Shown here: positions 61,545 through 64,000 of the stretch, one piece after another
Position numbering within the stretch: position 1 is the stretch's first letter
How the letters are laid out: each line of letters begins with the position of its first letter
Assembly: GCF_021213805.1 (NCBI RefSeq)
Contig: NZ_JAJQJI010000002.1
Location: 62,001 to 126,000 of the forward strand
DNA length: 64,000 nucleotides
Source: Mycobacterium sp. MYCO198283
GTDB lineage: Bacteria; Actinomycetota; Actinomycetes; Mycobacteriales; Mycobacteriaceae
Direction of reading: 5' to 3'
Translations under genes and position numbers: made by a program
The notes under the pieces: generated by a model
Told to the model about the DNA's origin: nothing
The model's database searches: none
What the model saw: only the letters and a program-made list of their open reading frames with translations

Positions 61545-61612
61545 CCCCGCGAGCGTGCGCTGCGGTACGCCGTGCGCGGCGTGTCCGCGTACAGACGCGC
61601 ACGCTCGCGGGG
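61545..61612. repeat. 68-nt intergenic palindrome, likely bidirectional terminator
   Basis: CCCCGCGAGCGTGCG (61545-61559) and CGCACGCTCGCGGGG (61598-61612) are perfect 15-bp inverted arms, and GTACGC/GCGTAC pair again inside. The right half repeats the unit at 6241-6272. It lies between convergent genes. Confidence 0.75.
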
Positions 61613-61625
61613 AAGGCGGACGCGG

Positions 61626-62903
61626 TCAGGCGGCGAGCGGCCGCTGCTGGTCGGCGAGTTGGCGCTTGGCGCGCCGGCGGCTGCGGGCGGCGTTGATCGC
61701 GCTGCGCAGTCCGCGACGCTTGCCCGTGGCGGGGTCGATGCGGCCGAAGCCCGGGCCGAGGTCGGCGAACATCCGCTCGCTGCGGGTCTCCGGCGCGTTG
61801 TCCGCGGTGGCGCTCAGGTAGCGGTCCGGCAGCGACAGCTTGGCGATGGTCCGCCAGGCCTTGCCGTACTGGACGAGGAACGAGCCGGTGGTGTAGGGCA
61901 GGTCGTACTTCTCGCAGACTTCCTGCACGCGGAGCGAGATCTCGTACAGCCGGTTGCTCGGCAGGTCCGGGTACAGGTGGTGCTCGATCTGGTGGCACAG
62001 GTTGCCGCTCATGAAGCGCAGCACCGGGCCGTTCTTGAAGTTGGCGCTGCCCAGCATCTGCCGCAGGTACCAGTGGCCCTTCGACTCGCCGACCATGTCG
62101 GTCTTGGTGAACTTCTCGGCGCCGTCGGGGAAGTGGCCGCAGAAGATCACCGCGTTGGCCCACACGTTGCGGATGACGTTGGCCAAGGCGTTGGCGGTCA
62201 GCGTCGACTTGTAGGTGGCGTGCGGCGACAGCGCGGAGATCGCCGGCCATGCCACGTAGTCCTTGGCGACCTGCCGGCCGGCCTTCACGGCGAACTCCCG
62301 AGCGCGGACCTTGCTCTCGTCGCGGTCGTGGCGGCCCTGGAAGATCTTGCCGAGCTCCACGTGCTGCAAGCCCACGCCCCACTCGAAGCCGAGCATGAGG
62401 ATGGTGTTGTAGAGCAGGTTGCCGAGGTTGAACGGCTTCCACTTGGCGTCGCGGGTCACCCGGATCAGGCCGTAGCCCACGTCGTCGTCCATGCCGAGGA
62501 TGTTCGTGTACTTGTGGTGGGCGAAGTTGTGCGTGAACCGCCAGTGCTTGGACGCCCCGCTCATGTCCCACTCCCACGACGAGGAGTGGATCTCCGGATC
62601 GTTCATCCAGTCCCACTGGCCGTGCATCACGTTGTGGCCGATCTCCATGTTCTCGATGATCTTGGCCACGCCCAGCGTGGTGGCGCCCGCCCACCAGGCG
62701 CTGCGCTTCGCGCTGAAGGCGAGCAGCAGTCGCCCGGTCATCTCCAGCGCGCGCTGCGCCGCGATGGTGCGGCGGATGTAGCGGGCGTCCCGCTCTCCGC
62801 GGGAGTCCTCGATGTCCTGCCGGATCGCATCCAACTCAACAGCCAGGTTCTCGATGTCGGCGTCGGTCAGATGAGCGAATTCCTCGATATCGGTGATCGC
62901 CAT
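61626..62903 (-). CDS. desA3: Membrane fatty acid (acyl-CoA) desaturase DesA3
   Basis: 425 residues. The three histidine boxes are complete: HNVMH, HNFAHH and HQIEHH, which bind the di-iron site. The QIEHH form and length fit DesA3, the stearoyl-CoA delta-9 desaturase of mycobacteria that makes oleate. Two or three membrane-embedded stretches occur near residues 60-85 and 215-235. The basic C-terminal tail (AARSRRRAKRQLADQQ) is loose; in M. smegmatis/M. tuberculosis the C-terminus affects DesA3 stability. The electron donor is the reductase encoded upstream. Double palindromic operators lie in the 72-nt gap before it. Confidence 0.95.
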   Translation of the reverse strand: MAITDIEEFAHLTDADIENLAVELDAIRQDIEDSRGERDARYIRRTIAAQRALEMTGRLLLAFSAKRSAWWAGATTLGVAKIIENMEIGHNVMHGQWDWMNDPEIHSSSWEWDMSGASKHWRFTHNFAHHKYTNILGMDDDVGYGLIRVTRDAKWKPFNLGNLLYNTILMLGFEWGVGLQHVELGKIFQGRHDRDESKVRAREFAVKAGRQVAKDYVAWPAISALSPHATYKSTLTANALANVIRNVWANAVIFCGHFPDGAEKFTKTDMVGESKGHWYLRQMLGSANFKNGPVLRFMSGNLCHQIEHHLYPDLPSNRLYEISLRVQEVCEKYDLPYTTGSFLVQYGKAWRTIAKLSLPDRYLSATADNAPETRSERMFADLGPGFGRIDPATGKRRGLRSAINAARSRRRAKRQLADQQRPLAA

Positions 62904-62927
62904 GGCTCTGCCTCTCGTCGGTTCGTA

Positions 62928-62958
62928 CCTACGCTATCGTAACCTACGATACCGTAGG
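62928..62958. promoter_or_regulatory. Tandem palindromic operators upstream of desA3
   Basis: CCTACGATACCGTAGG (62943-62958) is a palindrome (CCTACG/CGTAGG) and CCTACGCTATCGTA (62928-62941) repeats most of it 15 bp away. A minus-strand TACGAT inside could be the desA3 -10 box, so a bound repressor, TetR-like by shape of the site, would block the promoter. Confidence 0.7.
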
Positions 62959-62975
62959 TTACTAGTGGGTAGCAG

Positions 62976-64000
62976 TTAGACGTCGAGCACACAATCGCCG
63001 GATGCCGCCGACACACAGGTCTGGATCCGGGTGCCCGGTTCGTGCTCGGCACCGGTCCGCAGATCACGGACGTACCCCTCGGTCAGCCCCACGACGCACG
63101 ATTGGCAGATCCCCATGCGGCAGCCGAACGGCATCTGCACGCCGGCCTGCTCGCCGGCGTCCATGAGTGGGGTCGCGCCGTCGACGCGGGCGGTCTTGCC
63201 GCTGCGCGCGAACCTCACCGTGCCGCCCGCGCCGTGCACGGCCTTGGCCACCGCGAACCGCTCGAGGTGCAGCTGGTCGGCGAGCCCGGCGTCGGCCCAC
63301 ACGCGCTGCGCCTCATCGAGCATGCCCGCGGGACCGCAGGCCCACGTCTGACGCTGCCGCCAGTCGGGCAGCTCGGTGTCGAGGGTGGCCAGGTTCAGCC
63401 GCCCGTCGGTGCGGGTGAGTCGCAGTCGCAGCGAGTAGCTCGGATGGTCGCGGGCCAGCGCGGCGAGCTCGTCGGCGAACAGCACGTCGGCGGCCGTCGG
63501 CGCGGAGTGGATGTGCACGATGTCGGTGATTTGGTCGCGGCGGGCCAGCGTCCGCAGCATGGACATCACCGGGGTGACGCCAGAGCCGGCAGTGAGGAAC
63601 AGCACGGCCGGCGGGGCGGGATCGGGCATCACGAAGTTGCCCTGCGGTGCGGCCAGCCGCACGACGGTGCCCGGGGCGACGCCCGAGACCAGGTGGCTGG
63701 ACAGGAAGCCCTCCGGCATGGCCTTGACGGTGATCGAGATGTCCTTCGCGCCGGACACCGGGCTCGACGTCAGCGAATACGACCGCCAGCGCCACCGGCC
63801 GTCGATCAACAGCCCGATGCCGATGTACTGCCCGGGCTGGTAGTCGAACGTGAAGCCCCACCCGGGCCGGATCACCAGCGTGGCGCTGTCCTCGGTCTCG
63901 CGGCGCACCTCGACGACGCGCCCCCGCAGCTCGCGCGCCGACCACAGCGGATTGACCAGGTGCAGGTAGTCGTCGGGCAGCAGCGGCGTGGTGACCCGGT
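62976..64000 (-). CDS. Ferredoxin reductase-like partner of DesA3 (Rv3230c orthologue; cut by window end)
   Basis: The 5' end lies outside; 341 codons are visible. FAD-binding [13 protein letters not shown] and nucleotide-binding [16 protein letters not shown] with [10 protein letters not shown] show a ferredoxin-NADP reductase module. The C-terminal domain has [11 protein letters not shown] and a later QTCVSAA, the four-cysteine plant-type [2Fe-2S] set. Rv3230c passes electrons from NADPH to DesA3; the order and 72-nt distance to desA3 agree. The frame stays open to the window edge. Confidence 0.93.
   Translation of the reverse strand, partial: RVTTPLLPDDYLHLVNPLWSARELRGRVVEVRRETEDSATLVIRPGWGFTFDYQPGQYIGIGLLIDGRWRWRSYSLTSSPVSGAKDISITVKAMPEGFLSSHLVSGVAPGTVVRLAAPQGNFVMPDPAPPAVLFLTAGSGVTPVMSMLRTLARRDQITDIVHIHSAPTAADVLFADELAALARDHPSYSLRLRLTRTDGRLNLATLDTELPDWRQRQTWACGPAGMLDEAQRVWADAGLADQLHLERFAVAKAVHGAGGTVRFARSGKTARVDGATPLMDAGEQAGVQMPFGCRMGICQSCVVGLTEGYVRDLRTGAEHEPGTRIQTCVSAASGDCVLDV

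Overview
The window is high-GC DNA from a mycobacterium, most likely a rapid-growing Mycolicibacterium-type species. GTG starts are common, WhiB1 is almost identical to the M. tuberculosis protein, and from about 6.3 kb to the right edge the gene order follows the M. tuberculosis Rv3193c-Rv3230c segment almost gene for gene. Orthologue names below are recognised from memory of protein sequence and gene order; no database search was made.

Left end (1-5.95 kb, accessory): the tail of a TetR-like regulator, a membrane protein with a degenerate GGDEF domain, a UDP-glucuronate decarboxylase-like epimerase, and a STAS protein lacking the phosphorylatable serine. A three-gene cassette follows that looks like type VII secretion cargo: a small helical protein, a proline-rich membrane-anchored protein, and a third gene decayed by frameshifts. 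The region ends at an initiator tRNA-Met gene with its own terminator.

Conserved core I (6.3-28.6 kb): a UPF0182 membrane protein, a PDZ/Lon-like protease, a zincin-like protein, an orphan TOMM cyclodehydratase-like (E1-like) protein, an ABC1 kinase, whiB7 with a leader containing a uORF and attenuator, uvrD2, mycoredoxin, a ribbon-helix-helix/DUF4097 pair, nudC, a potassium channel, the AdnAB helicase-nuclease, an alpha/beta hydrolase and an alkyltransferase-like protein.

Nitrate block (28.6-38.9 kb): a nitrate assimilation set on the minus strand, narK - nasN (a fused self-sufficient nitrate reductase) and nirB - nirD - nnaR - sirohydrochlorin chelatase. It covers uptake, both reduction steps, siroheme supply and a HemD-like regulator. 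It lies between orthologues (Rv3204, Rv3205c) that are neighbours in M. tuberculosis.

Conserved core II (39-64 kb): Rv3205c-like, moeZ, a DUF3152 metalloprotease, a TetR regulator, DUF3107, a ferritin-like protein, rhlE, a beta-propeller protein, a ParA-like ATPase, a phosphatase, entC, an acetyltransferase, a lipid kinase-like protein, whiB1, pdtaS, a biotinylated carrier, the 24-residue ribosomal protein bL37, rshA-sigH, an SDR, a methyltransferase plus SRAP pair, aroA, rsgA, an aldo/keto reductase, desA3 and its reductase (cut by the window end).

Themes: redox and antibiotic stress control (whiB7, mrx1, whiB1, sigH/rshA, nudC), DNA repair (uvrD2, adnAB, ATL, SRAP), and many genes whose -10 box lies 6-8 nt before the start codon, which predicts leaderless transcripts. 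No insertion sequence, integrase or CRISPR array was seen.
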